A DNA stretch of 64,000 nt from positions 1 through 64,000 of the forward strand of contig NZ_JAGTJJ010000028.1 of the NCBI RefSeq assembly GCF_028435365.1. Direction: 5' to 3'. The position numbers and the translations under genes are program-made. Source of the stretch: Polyangium jinanense. Lineage in GTDB: Bacteria > Myxococcota > Polyangia > Polyangiales > Polyangiaceae. Positions 10,025 to 18,551 of the stretch are shown one piece after another (positions within the stretch are counted from its first letter, which is position 1; the number at the start of each line of letters is the position of its first letter). Under the pieces are notes generated by a model, which was not told where the DNA came from, made no database searches, and was given only the letters and a program-made list of their open reading frames with translations.

Positions 10025-10822
10025 ATGGTCCACATTGTCTCTTTTGCTTTCCTTGCCCTCCTCGCCGCCGGCTGCGGAAACCCGCCGCCCGGCAACAATA
10101 CCGAAAAAGACGCCGGCGCCGATGGCTCCGCACCCGTGGGACCAGGCATCATGGGAATCCTGAAAGACCACGCGGATCAGCCCATCGGCGGCGGCAAAGT
10201 CCTCGCCTGCATGGCGACCCTTTGCCTCTTCGGCGATGCCGAGCCGGACGGCAGATTCTTTTTCCCAATCGAGCCCACGGCCGAGGTCGCATTGAAGACC
10301 CTGCCGGACCCGACGGCCACGCCCCGCAAGTCCGCCGCGCTTTGCCCCGTGCGAATCGTCGATTCGTCGCTGATCGACGTGGGCTCCCTCCACGTCCCGA
10401 GCCTCCCGGAGGGGGCGCTCATCGGACCCGCTGCGCAAGATCCGCAAACCCTCACGGCCGGCGACGGCATCGTGCTGACCCTGCGTGTCGCCGATCTCAC
10501 GCCCTACCTCGGCGATACGCTCATCGACATCGCCGCCCGGCGCATTCCGCCGTCCCAAGCTTGCCCGTGGGTCGTGCCCGAGGGCGAGGAGCTCGTCGCC
10601 GTGTATGCCTTGCACCCCTTCGCCGCCGTGAGCTCTTCCCCCATTGCCATTCGAGCCCCGTCGGATCTACCCGCCGGGACGAAAGTTCAGTTTCGAACGA
10701 TCAGCGAGATCGACGGCGCCTTCTCGGAGCCGGTCCCGGGCGAGGCCGATGGCACGAGCGTTGCGACGGCGCCGCAGATGGGCATCACCGAGTTGACTTG
10801 GCTCGTGATATCAAGAGACTGA
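10025..10822 (+). CDS. Predicted lipoprotein, function unknown
   Basis: A 265-residue protein whose signal peptide ends in the lipobox LLAAGC, followed by a short Gly/Pro/Asn/Asp linker. Residues ~45-110 resemble a carboxypeptidase-regulatory-like beta fold (GIMGILKDHADQPIGGGKV, then DGRFFF), a common surface-adhesion fold; this is a weak assignment. The rest is unrecognised. The ATG at 10025 is preceded by a modest GGTGA and opens directly into the signal peptide; an in-frame ATG at 9962 would place 21 uncharacteristic residues ahead of it. It lies 21 bp upstream of the LVIVD/thioredoxin gene on the same strand and is probably co-transcribed. Confidence 0.75.
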   Translation: MVHIVSFAFLALLAAGCGNPPPGNNTEKDAGADGSAPVGPGIMGILKDHADQPIGGGKVLACMATLCLFGDAEPDGRFFFPIEPTAEVALKTLPDPTATPRKSAALCPVRIVDSSLIDVGSLHVPSLPEGALIGPAAQDPQTLTAGDGIVLTLRVADLTPYLGDTLIDIAARRIPPSQACPWVVPEGEELVAVYALHPFAAVSSSPIAIRAPSDLPAGTKVQFRTISEIDGAFSEPVPGEADGTSVATAPQMGITELTWLVISRD

Positions 10823-10843
10823 TCTGGCACAGAAAGGCACGAT

Positions 10844-12769
10844 ATGACGACTCCTTCCTTGATACGAACGATCTCCCGCACCCACGCCGCGCTCCTCGGC
10901 GCCTCTTCGCTTCTGCTCCTCGCCGGCTGCTCCGACGCCCCGCCGCCGTCCCAGACCCCGGGCCTGACATGCGGCGAGGGCACGCAGGCGGTCGGACGAG
11001 AGTGCGTGCCGACCGCGCTCGAACCCGGGCATTACTTGAGCCCGCTCGTCCAGCTCCAGAACCTGGCCGAGGTCGGTAGCCATACCGACGAGGTGCGTAT
11101 CCGCGAGGACAACCTGCTCCTCAATTGCAGCTACACGTTCAACGTGATCGACGCCGAGCACGCGAACGACATGGAGGCCCTGACGGGCGAGGGTCTCAAG
11201 CACACGATTCCCGGCGATACACGCACGCCCGGTTGCAAGCACCTCGCCTGGGACGAGAACCTCGTTTTCACCACCCACCTCGGCAACATCCGGAATCCGG
11301 CTTTCCTCAGCGGCTGGGACATCACCGATCCCGAGGTGCCCGTGCAGCTTCCGGTCCTCCAGGAGCCCGGCGTCAGCTACGAGGGCGTCGACGTCGCGAA
11401 TCACCACATCTTCGTCGGCCTGCACGAGAATGGCCTCGGCGTGTACGATTACGACGCGGCCAATGGCTTCACGCGCGTCGGGAGCCTCGGCGGCTTCACG
11501 AATGCGTGGGGCATCGCCGCGCGCGGCAATCACGTGTTCGTCGCCGACGGCATCGGCGGGTTCTCCACGGTCGACGCCACGGATCCGGCGAAGCCCGTGG
11601 AGCTCGGCCGTGTCGCCATCGGCGGACAGGCCCGCGGCGTCGTCGTCGACGGCAATCACGCGTATGTGGCCGCCGGCTCCGCGGGCGTCGCCGTGGTCGA
11701 CATTTCGGACCTCGCGAGCCCGAAGGTGGTGGGCCGAGCGGAGATGCCCGGCACGGCCCTCCGCGTCGCGTTTTCCGAGGGCCGTATCTTCGTGGCCGCG
11801 TGGAACGACGTGCGCGTCTATGACGTGACCACGCCCGAGGCCCCGCGCTTCGTCGCCGCCGTCCGCATTCCGCGGCCCTTCGATTACGAGGACGCCGATC
11901 GCGAGCTGCCGACGATGCGCACGTTCGGCGTGGCCGCGCGGGGGCAGGACGTCTTCATCGGCGCCTGGGAAAACCCGTATTCGTACCGCCTCGAGCCGGA
12001 CCGCCTCGCCCCCAACATTCGCCTGCCCGAGACGGCAGCCCGCCTCGATTTCGGCAAGGTCGCGTCCGGCGCCGCGAAAACGATCCAGATCCCGGTCACG
12101 AACCAGGGCACCGCGCCGCTCACGCTCGTCGACAACTGGATCAGCGGAGACGCTTTCGGCGTCGAGCCGAAGCAGGCCCGGATCGAGCCGGGGGAGACGC
12201 TCTCGCTCGAGGTGACGTATGTCGCGTCGTCCGCCGAGGAGGAGGTCGGGTATCTGCACATCGTGTCGGACGACCCCGCGGCCCCGGTGCGAAAGGCTTA
12301 TCTCGTCGGCAATGCGCCGGGCGTGACCATTGGCAGCCCGCTGCCTGCCACGACGGCGACCATGCTCGACGGCACGACGTGGACGTCAGAGGCTTCGGCC
12401 GGGAAGGTGCTCTTGCTCAGCTACTTCGCCACGTTCTGCCCGGTCTGCGCGAATCACCTCCCGGACGTGGAGGAGCGATTCTGGCAGTCGTACCGGGACA
12501 AGGGGCTCGAAATCGTCGCCCTGAATCCGCGGGAGACGAGTGACAAGATCGGCGACGTGCAGGCCTATTGCGAGAACATCCGGGTCTCGTTCCCGCTCGG
12601 CATCGAGGAGCCCGCGAGCACGTACGCAGCCGTGACGACGAACTTCGTCGGGCCCAATCCTTTCCCGGTCGATGTGATCGTCGGCAAAGACGGGACCGTC
12701 CGGTACGCGAGCCACGAATACGATCCGGACGCGATGGCCGCGGTGATCGAAGAGCTCCTCGCAGAGTGA
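10844..12769 (+). CDS. LVIVD-repeat lipoprotein with C-terminal thioredoxin-like (redoxin) domain
   Basis: A 641-residue lipoprotein with lipobox LLAGC. Residues ~85-370 contain LVIVD-type propeller repeats, seen as repeated strands such as HHIFVG...LGVYDY, NHVFVADGIGG and NHAYVAAGSAGVAVVDIS. Residues ~385-485 form an Ig-like/choice-of-anchor beta domain (LDFGKVASG, then VTNQGTAPL). Residues ~490-640 form a TlpA/AhpC-like thioredoxin fold with the active-site pair in FCPVC and the cis-Pro region NPFPVDVIV. The known role of such domains is thiol-disulphide exchange outside the cytoplasm. Its partner is unknown; the Ig-like part could bind a surface ligand. It follows the lipoprotein gene ending at 10822 by 21 bp. 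Confidence 0.88.
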   Translation: MTTPSLIRTISRTHAALLGASSLLLLAGCSDAPPPSQTPGLTCGEGTQAVGRECVPTALEPGHYLSPLVQLQNLAEVGSHTDEVRIREDNLLLNCSYTFNVIDAEHANDMEALTGEGLKHTIPGDTRTPGCKHLAWDENLVFTTHLGNIRNPAFLSGWDITDPEVPVQLPVLQEPGVSYEGVDVANHHIFVGLHENGLGVYDYDAANGFTRVGSLGGFTNAWGIAARGNHVFVADGIGGFSTVDATDPAKPVELGRVAIGGQARGVVVDGNHAYVAAGSAGVAVVDISDLASPKVVGRAEMPGTALRVAFSEGRIFVAAWNDVRVYDVTTPEAPRFVAAVRIPRPFDYEDADRELPTMRTFGVAARGQDVFIGAWENPYSYRLEPDRLAPNIRLPETAARLDFGKVASGAAKTIQIPVTNQGTAPLTLVDNWISGDAFGVEPKQARIEPGETLSLEVTYVASSAEEEVGYLHIVSDDPAAPVRKAYLVGNAPGVTIGSPLPATTATMLDGTTWTSEASAGKVLLLSYFATFCPVCANHLPDVEERFWQSYRDKGLEIVALNPRETSDKIGDVQAYCENIRVSFPLGIEEPASTYAAVTTNFVGPNPFPVDVIVGKDGTVRYASHEYDPDAMAAVIEELLAE

Positions 12770-12892
12770 CCCTCCCGCCGCCGCGGCCACGCCCGGTCAG
12801 GGCGTGAAGCCGAGCCGCGTATCCCAGAAGTCGCACGTCTCCTTCCCGACCCCCGCCTGCACGGAGCCCGAAGGCGCGCTACGCTCCCCCCG

Positions 12893-13744
12893 ATGCTCGC
12901 CCGGTCGCGCGTCCTCGCGGTAGGCGCCATGCTCGGCGCGTCCACGCTCCTGCTCGTGTCGTGCGATCGAGCGCCCCATGCCTCGTCGACGCCTACTGCC
13001 GCGCCCACGGCGCAACCGGCCCCGCCAGCATCGAGCGCGCCCGCTCCCTCGGCCCCTGCGCTTCCGCCGCTCGGCGGCGATTGGCTCGTGCGCCTTCCGC
13101 TTGAAGGTTTTCGTGAGGCCGTGATCGCGGCGCCCATCGGGACGACGTCGCCGCGGCCCATCTTGATCGGCGTGCACGGGTCCCGCGATCGCCCGGAATG
13201 GGCTTGTGGCGAGTTTCTCGGCGTGACGAAGGGATACCCGTTCATCCTCTGCCCCCACGGCATTCCGCTCCGCTCTGGGCCGGAGCCGCTGTTCGGATTC
13301 GCGACGTCGGAGGAGCTCGAGCGTGAAATCGACGCGGGCCTGAAAGCGCTCCGCGAACGCTTCGGGCCCTACGTGGCCGAGGGGCCAATGATTTACGGCG
13401 GGTTTTCCCGCGGCGCCTTCCTCGGCGTGCCCATCGTCGCCGACGACCCGGCGCGTTTCCCCGTCGTCGTCCTCGGCGAGGGCGGGCAAAGCTCATGGAC
13501 GGACGACCGCGCCGTGCGATTCGCGCGCGGCGGCGGCAAGCGTGTCCTCTTCGTTTGCTCCACGGCGGCCTGCGAAACGGCGACGCCGCCCGCGCTCGCC
13601 ATTTTGAAACGTGCGGGCGTCGAGGCGAAGATGATCACCGCCGGGCACATCGGCCATATCGTCGACGATCGCGTGGTCACCCTGATCCGCGGCTCCTGGC
13701 CGTGGCTCGTGCGGGATCGGACCGGGCCGCTCGGGCCCTGGTGA
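12893..13744 (+). CDS. Secreted alpha/beta hydrolase-like lipoprotein
   Basis: A 283-residue protein with a signal peptide ending in LLLVSC, then an Ala/Pro/Ser/Thr-rich linker to about residue 60. The remaining domain looks like a polyhydroxybutyrate-depolymerase/esterase type hydrolase: ILIGVHGS as the oxyanion strand, GGFSRGA as a nucleophile elbow, and a candidate catalytic His in TAGHIGH. The acid residue is less obvious. Pairs of Cys (CGEFL, ILCPHG; VCSTAACE) suggest disulphides. Its TGA stop at 13742-13744 abuts the TCA (stop complement) of the convergent hybrid kinase at 13745, so the two stops form the palindrome TGATCA. No clear ribosome site is visible. Confidence 0.78.
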   Translation: MLARSRVLAVGAMLGASTLLLVSCDRAPHASSTPTAAPTAQPAPPASSAPAPSAPALPPLGGDWLVRLPLEGFREAVIAAPIGTTSPRPILIGVHGSRDRPEWACGEFLGVTKGYPFILCPHGIPLRSGPEPLFGFATSEELEREIDAGLKALRERFGPYVAEGPMIYGGFSRGAFLGVPIVADDPARFPVVVLGEGGQSSWTDDRAVRFARGGGKRVLFVCSTAACETATPPALAILKRAGVEAKMITAGHIGHIVDDRVVTLIRGSWPWLVRDRTGPLGPW

Positions 13745-15652
13745 TCAAGCCGGACGCCCCACGCGCGCATGGCCGAGTTCGTCCAGGAGCTGCCGCACGA
13801 CCTCGAAATTCGGCGGCTTCGTCAGGTGAAGATCACACCCGGCCGCGCGTGATCGCTCCCGGTCTTCGTCCCGCCCATACCCCGATAGCGCGACGAGCCG
13901 GATCTCTTTTCCCCAGGATTCCCGGCGGAGCTGCCGCGCGACCTCGTATCCATCCATGCCCGGGAGGCCGAGATCCAGAAAGACCACGGTCGGCCGGAAG
14001 CCCCGCGCCATAGCGAGCGCCGAGGGGCCATCATAAGCCCGCTCCACCTCGTGCCCCAGCATTTCCAGGAGCAGGGAAACCGTCTCCGCCGAATCCTGGT
14101 TGTCGTCCACCACCAGCACCCGCAGGCCCTTGGCCCCCTCGACGACCGCACGCGATTCGGAATCGTGGCCCGCAGCCTCCCCATTCGACGCCGGCAGCCG
14201 GACCGTGAATGCGCTGCCTCTGCCCGGGCCCGCGCTCTCCGCCATCACCGCGCCGCCGTGCATTTCGACGAGCCGCTTGACGAGCGTGAGCCCCACCCCG
14301 AGCCCCCCTTGCGCCCGGTCGAGGGACACGTCGCCCTGCGTGAACAGGTCGAAAATGCGCGGGAGGAGCGCCGCGTCGATCCCCATGCCGGTGTCCGTGA
14401 TCCGCACGACCACCTCGGCCCCTTCGCGCGTGGCCGTGATACCGAGTTGCCCTCCCTGCGGGGTGAATTTGGCCGCGTTGTTGAGCAGGTTCGCGAAGAC
14501 CTGCGTCAGCCGGGTGAGGTCCGCGCGCACCTGCACCGGCGCGGGCGGCAATTGCACCACGAGCGCCTGCCTTCGCGATTCCACGAGCGGACGCACCATT
14601 TCCACGGCCTGCGTCACGGCCCTGCCGAGGTCGATGATCTCGGGGTGCAGCGTGATCTTCCCCTGGCTCACCCGGGACACGTCGAGCAGGTCGTCGACGA
14701 GCCGCGACAACGTCATGACCTGACGCTCGATGATCACGCATGCCTCTTGCACCGTGGCATCCGAGAGCGGGGCCGTCTTGTATCGCACGATGGTCGCCGC
14801 ATTGAGGATCGGCGCCAGCGGATTGCGGAGCTCGTGGGCGAGCATGGCGAGGAATTCGTCCTTGCGCCGGTCCGCTTCCTGGAGCTCCTCGGTCCGCGCC
14901 CGGAGGCCCTCTTCCAGCGCCTTGCGCTCGCTGATGTCCTCCACGAGCCCGTCCACCACTGTCCGCCTGTCCTCCTCGCCCACGCGCTCGCTCACCCGCG
15001 CCCAGACCCGCGACCCGTCCGGCCGACGCACCTCCATTTCGCGCTTCGCCATGGTCTGCCCGCTCTCGGTATCGCGGACCTTGTCCGCTTGTCCGGGCGG
15101 CGAAAGGAGCGCTTTGATGCTCCCCGCCCGCGCCTCCGCGAGCGTGCTTTGGCCGATGATCCGCAAAAACGCGGGGTTGCAGAAGAGGAGCTCGCCCTCG
15201 GCGGTGGCGCGAAACACGCCGACGTCGAGCGCGTCCGTGAGTCGCTGGAGGTGGGTCTCGACCTGCGTCAGCCGCCGCTTGGCCGTGGCCCGATCGATGG
15301 CGTGTCGGACGGCGAGCGGCAGCCGGGCCATGCGCTGGGGGCTCTTCACCACGTAATCGTCGGCGCCGGACTTCATGGCCTCGACCGCCACTTCTTCGTT
15401 TCCGCTGCCGGTGAACAGGACGACCGGGCAATCGGGCCAGTGGCGCTTGATGAGCTGCAACACCTGAATGCCGTCTGTCCACCGCATCATGTAATCGGTC
15501 ACGACGGCGTCGTACCCGTCCCGCGCGAGCGCCTGTTCGAAGCCGGCCTTGTCGAAGACCTCGTCCGCTTGGGCGTCGGGAAACTCGTGCGAGAGGAGCC
15601 GGATCGCCACGAGGCGGTCGTCCGGATTGTCGTCCAGGACGAGAAAACGCAT
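13745..15652 (-). CDS. Hybrid sensor histidine kinase (REC-PAS-HisKA-HATPase-REC)
   Basis: A 635-residue cytoplasmic protein. Residues 1-125 are a receiver domain (LVLDDNPDD, phospho-acceptor Asp in VVTDYMM). PAS follows at ~140-260 and HisKA at ~268-335 with the phospho-accepting His in AMLAHELRNPL. HATPase_c is at ~375-490 (N box LLNNAAKF, G boxes DTGMGI and GGLGVGL), and a second receiver at ~510-630 (VVDDNQDS, Asp in VFLDLGLPGMDG). It would take signals through its first receiver and relay phosphate to the second. It lies 4 bp downstream of the single-domain receiver gene and is probably the last gene of a three-gene operon. No DNA-binding output is present. Confidence 0.93.
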   Translation of the reverse strand: MRFLVLDDNPDDRLVAIRLLSHEFPDAQADEVFDKAGFEQALARDGYDAVVTDYMMRWTDGIQVLQLIKRHWPDCPVVLFTGSGNEEVAVEAMKSGADDYVVKSPQRMARLPLAVRHAIDRATAKRRLTQVETHLQRLTDALDVGVFRATAEGELLFCNPAFLRIIGQSTLAEARAGSIKALLSPPGQADKVRDTESGQTMAKREMEVRRPDGSRVWARVSERVGEEDRRTVVDGLVEDISERKALEEGLRARTEELQEADRRKDEFLAMLAHELRNPLAPILNAATIVRYKTAPLSDATVQEACVIIERQVMTLSRLVDDLLDVSRVSQGKITLHPEIIDLGRAVTQAVEMVRPLVESRRQALVVQLPPAPVQVRADLTRLTQVFANLLNNAAKFTPQGGQLGITATREGAEVVVRITDTGMGIDAALLPRIFDLFTQGDVSLDRAQGGLGVGLTLVKRLVEMHGGAVMAESAGPGRGSAFTVRLPASNGEAAGHDSESRAVVEGAKGLRVLVVDDNQDSAETVSLLLEMLGHEVERAYDGPSALAMARGFRPTVVFLDLGLPGMDGYEVARQLRRESWGKEIRLVALSGYGRDEDRERSRAAGCDLHLTKPPNFEVVRQLLDELGHARVGRPA

Positions 15653-15656
15653 GGGA

Positions 15657-16109
15657 TCAGGCGACCTCCGTGTCCGCCCGTCGATTGAGCATGAGCCAGT
15701 AGACCCCGAGCGCCTTCACCGCGTCGAGCAGCCCCTCGAAGCTGACGGGTTTGACCAGGTACGAATTGCACCCGAGGTCGTACGCCTTCCGCACGTCGGT
15801 GCTCTCCATCGACGACGTCAATACGACCACCGGGAGCCGCTTGATCCCCGGCTGCTGCCGCAGCCATTCCAGGACCTCCAGCCCCGAGCGCCGTGGCAAT
15901 TTGAGGTCGAGCAGGATCAAAGCCGGCAAGGGGTGCGTCGCGCGATCGTCGTACGGGGGCCGGCCGGACAGGTAATCCACCGCCTTGTCCCCGTTGTCCA
16001 CGATGTGCAGCGGGTTCACGAGCTCGGCTTTCTTGAAGGCGCGGCGAATCATGAGCACGTCGGTCGAGTCGTCCTCGACGACGAGCACGCCGATGTCCGC
16101 GATGTTCAT
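15657..16109 (-). CDS. Single-domain response regulator (Rcp1-like)
   Basis: A 150-residue lone receiver domain. The acidic pocket is VVEDDSTD, the phospho-acceptor Asp lies in ALILLDLKLPRRSG, the switch Thr in VVLTSS, and the invariant Lys in YLVKPVSF. The long loop between strands 2 and 3 (GRPPYDDRATHPLPA) is characteristic of Rcp1/bacteriophytochrome-partner receivers. AGGAGG sits just before the ATG at 16109. The ATG overlaps the stop of the upstream kinase by 4 nt (ATGA), indicating translational coupling. It is the likely first phosphorylation target of that kinase and an intermediate to the hybrid kinase downstream. Confidence 0.94.
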   Translation of the reverse strand: MNIADIGVLVVEDDSTDVLMIRRAFKKAELVNPLHIVDNGDKAVDYLSGRPPYDDRATHPLPALILLDLKLPRRSGLEVLEWLRQQPGIKRLPVVVLTSSMESTDVRKAYDLGCNSYLVKPVSFEGLLDAVKALGVYWLMLNRRADTEVA

Positions 16110-18445
16110 ACGCCCTCCTGCTTCGGCAGCTCGATCCAGAATCGGCTCCCCCCGGCCGGATTGGGCTCGACCCCGCACGATCCGCCCATTCGCTCGGCTC
16201 CTTTCCGTACGATGGCAAGGCCGATGCCGGTGCCCGGGTAGGCCTCTTGCGCGTGGAGACGCTCGAAGACCCGGAAAATGCGCTCCCGATGCTCGGGGTC
16301 GACGCCGATGCCATTGTCCTCGACCCAGAGCCGCACGCGATCGCCGCGGTCCTCGGCGTACACGTGCGCCACGGGCTTCTTGTCCGCTTGCACGAATTTG
16401 ATCGCGTTTCCGAGGAGGTTCGTCACCACCTGCCCGAGCGTCGTCCGATGCGCGACCGCCCGGCCGAGCGGCCACGCCACGGTCACCTCGGCCCCGCGCT
16501 CGTGAATCTCCGGCCGCATTTGCCCGAGGACGTCCGTGAGGACACTGCCGAGGTCGAGCGGTTCGAGGCGAATCGCCTCCCGCGCGAGCCGAGCGTACGC
16601 GAGCAGATCCTTGATGAGGTTGTCCATCCGGACCGCGGCCCCCACGATACGCTGCGTGTAGTCGCGGGCCTCGGCGGGCAGCTCTTCCGCGTAATCCTCG
16701 AGCAGGGCGTCGGCGAGGGAATGCATGTTGCGCACAGGGGCCCGGAGATCGTGGGCGATCGTGTAGGAAAATGCCTCGAGCTCCGCGTTCGCCTCGGAGA
16801 GCGCCTGGGTGCGCTCGTCGACACGCCGCTCGAGTTCGGCGGCGAGCCTTCGCACCTCGTCCTCCGATTGCTTTCGGGCCGTGATGTCACGAGAGACCCC
16901 GACCAGGCCCACGACGGCCCCGCTCGCGTCCCGGAGCGGCGCTTTCGTCGTCAAATAGGTCCGGACCGCGCCCGGCGGGCCGAATTCCTCTTCGTCGGTC
17001 ACTTCTCGACCGGTCGAAAGGACGGAACGATCGAGCTCCGCAATGCGGCGGCCCTGCTCGGCCTGCGGGGCGAATTCGACGTCGCGGCGCCCGATCGCCT
17101 CTTCCTCGGTGCGTCCGAGCAACTGCAGCGTGGAGGGGTTCGCGAGCGTGAGCCGACCGGCGACGTCCTTTGCATAAATGAGGTCGCTCGTGGCATCGGT
17201 GACGGCCCGTAGGAGCGCTTTTCGTTGCTGGAGCGCCTCCTCGGCCTCGGCCCGTTCGGTCACGTCCTGGAAGACGACCATGGCCCGCTGCGGCTCACCA
17301 TCCTCGCTCCGTAGGATGGTGGCGGTCACGCGCACGCGGATTTCCCGCCCGTCCTTGCGGACGTACCGCGTATCGCTGTCGAACATGGCGCACTCGCCGC
17401 GGACAATCGCCTGAAAGCGCGCCCAATCCGCAGCCCGGTTGTCCGGGTGCGTGAGCTCGGGGAACGTCATGTTTGCGAGCTCGTCCGCCGTGCAGCCGGT
17501 GATTTCGCAGAGCATGTGGTTCACGCGCAGAAATCGCCCGGTCGCGAGGTCCACCTGCGCCTCGCCGACCCCGGCCCGCTCGAAGGCTTCGCGGAACTCT
17601 TCTTCGCTCGCCGCGAGCCGCCGCGCCGCCTCGCGTTCGGTCGTCCCGTCCTGGAACACGAGCACGACCCCGCGGATCCGCCCGGCGTCGTCCAGGATCG
17701 GTGCCCCCGAATCCGTAATGGGGTATTCCCTGCCGTCGCGGGCGACGAGGAGCGTGTGATTGGCGAGCCCAACGACGGATCCGTCCCGCAAGACCTTCGC
17801 GACCGGGTCTTCCATGGGCTCTCGATCGGCCTCGCCCACGACGTGGAACACCTTGTGGAGCGGACGACCAATGGCGTCCGCGGCTTTCCACCCCGTGAGT
17901 TTTTCCGCGGACGGGTTCATGAAGCAAACGAGCCCGACCTCGTCCGTGGCGATGACCCCGTCACCGATGCTCCGGAGCGTGACGCGCAGCCACTCCTCGC
18001 TCGCATGCATCTTTCGCTCGGCGGCCTCGGCGCGGTTCCGGGCGCGGTGGAGCGAATCCGTCAAATAACTCAAGCCGCCGCCGGTGAACAGGAAGAGCGC
18101 GAGCTGCGCGCGCACCACCTCCGTCGAGAGCTCGAGCTCGAACTGGGGGCGCAAAATGAAGAACGTGGAGGAGAAGGCGGCCAGGACCATGGCGAAGAGC
18201 GCCGCCCGCAGCCCGCCGTACCAGGCCGCAGCCATGACGGCGAGGGTAAAAATGAGGAATGGGGAATGTTCCCCGAGCAAGGGGGCGAGCGCGAGCCGGA
18301 TCGCCGTCACGGCGGCGACGGCCGCGATGGCTACACCATACCGCGCGAAGAACCGCTTCCCGGTCCCTTCACGAGGCGGCTTCGGGCTCGCGCTCGCCTG
18401 CGGGGGGGACCACACGGGCGAGCTCGTTCGGGCGTCGTACAACAT
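16106..18445 (-). CDS. Membrane sensor histidine kinase with DUF4118 and multiple PAS domains
   Basis: A 779-residue kinase. Residues ~33-130 hold about four hydrophobic helices resembling the KdpD-like DUF4118 membrane domain. Three PAS domains follow at roughly 145-265, 275-400 and 405-525, each preceded by a coiled segment. The kinase core is bacteriophytochrome-like: His in YTIAHDLRAPVR, N box LLGNAIKFV, G1 EDNGIGVD and G2 GTGIGLAIV. Phytochrome-like cores commonly pair with Rcp1-type receivers, and the next gene is exactly that, overlapped by 4 nt. The stimulus is unknown; no chromophore-binding GAF/PHY region is visible. Confidence 0.93.
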   Translation of the reverse strand: MLYDARTSSPVWSPPQASASPKPPREGTGKRFFARYGVAIAAVAAVTAIRLALAPLLGEHSPFLIFTLAVMAAAWYGGLRAALFAMVLAAFSSTFFILRPQFELELSTEVVRAQLALFLFTGGGLSYLTDSLHRARNRAEAAERKMHASEEWLRVTLRSIGDGVIATDEVGLVCFMNPSAEKLTGWKAADAIGRPLHKVFHVVGEADREPMEDPVAKVLRDGSVVGLANHTLLVARDGREYPITDSGAPILDDAGRIRGVVLVFQDGTTEREAARRLAASEEEFREAFERAGVGEAQVDLATGRFLRVNHMLCEITGCTADELANMTFPELTHPDNRAADWARFQAIVRGECAMFDSDTRYVRKDGREIRVRVTATILRSEDGEPQRAMVVFQDVTERAEAEEALQQRKALLRAVTDATSDLIYAKDVAGRLTLANPSTLQLLGRTEEEAIGRRDVEFAPQAEQGRRIAELDRSVLSTGREVTDEEEFGPPGAVRTYLTTKAPLRDASGAVVGLVGVSRDITARKQSEDEVRRLAAELERRVDERTQALSEANAELEAFSYTIAHDLRAPVRNMHSLADALLEDYAEELPAEARDYTQRIVGAAVRMDNLIKDLLAYARLAREAIRLEPLDLGSVLTDVLGQMRPEIHERGAEVTVAWPLGRAVAHRTTLGQVVTNLLGNAIKFVQADKKPVAHVYAEDRGDRVRLWVEDNGIGVDPEHRERIFRVFERLHAQEAYPGTGIGLAIVRKGAERMGGSCGVEPNPAGGSRFWIELPKQEGV

Positions 18446-18551
18446 TTCATGGGTGTACGTAGCCCGTGCGCAAGACCTCAGGGAGCCTTCCGCTGGAAGT
18501 TGCTTCTGCGCCGCCGAACGGGCCGAGCGGAGCCGTCATTGCCATGGGTCG

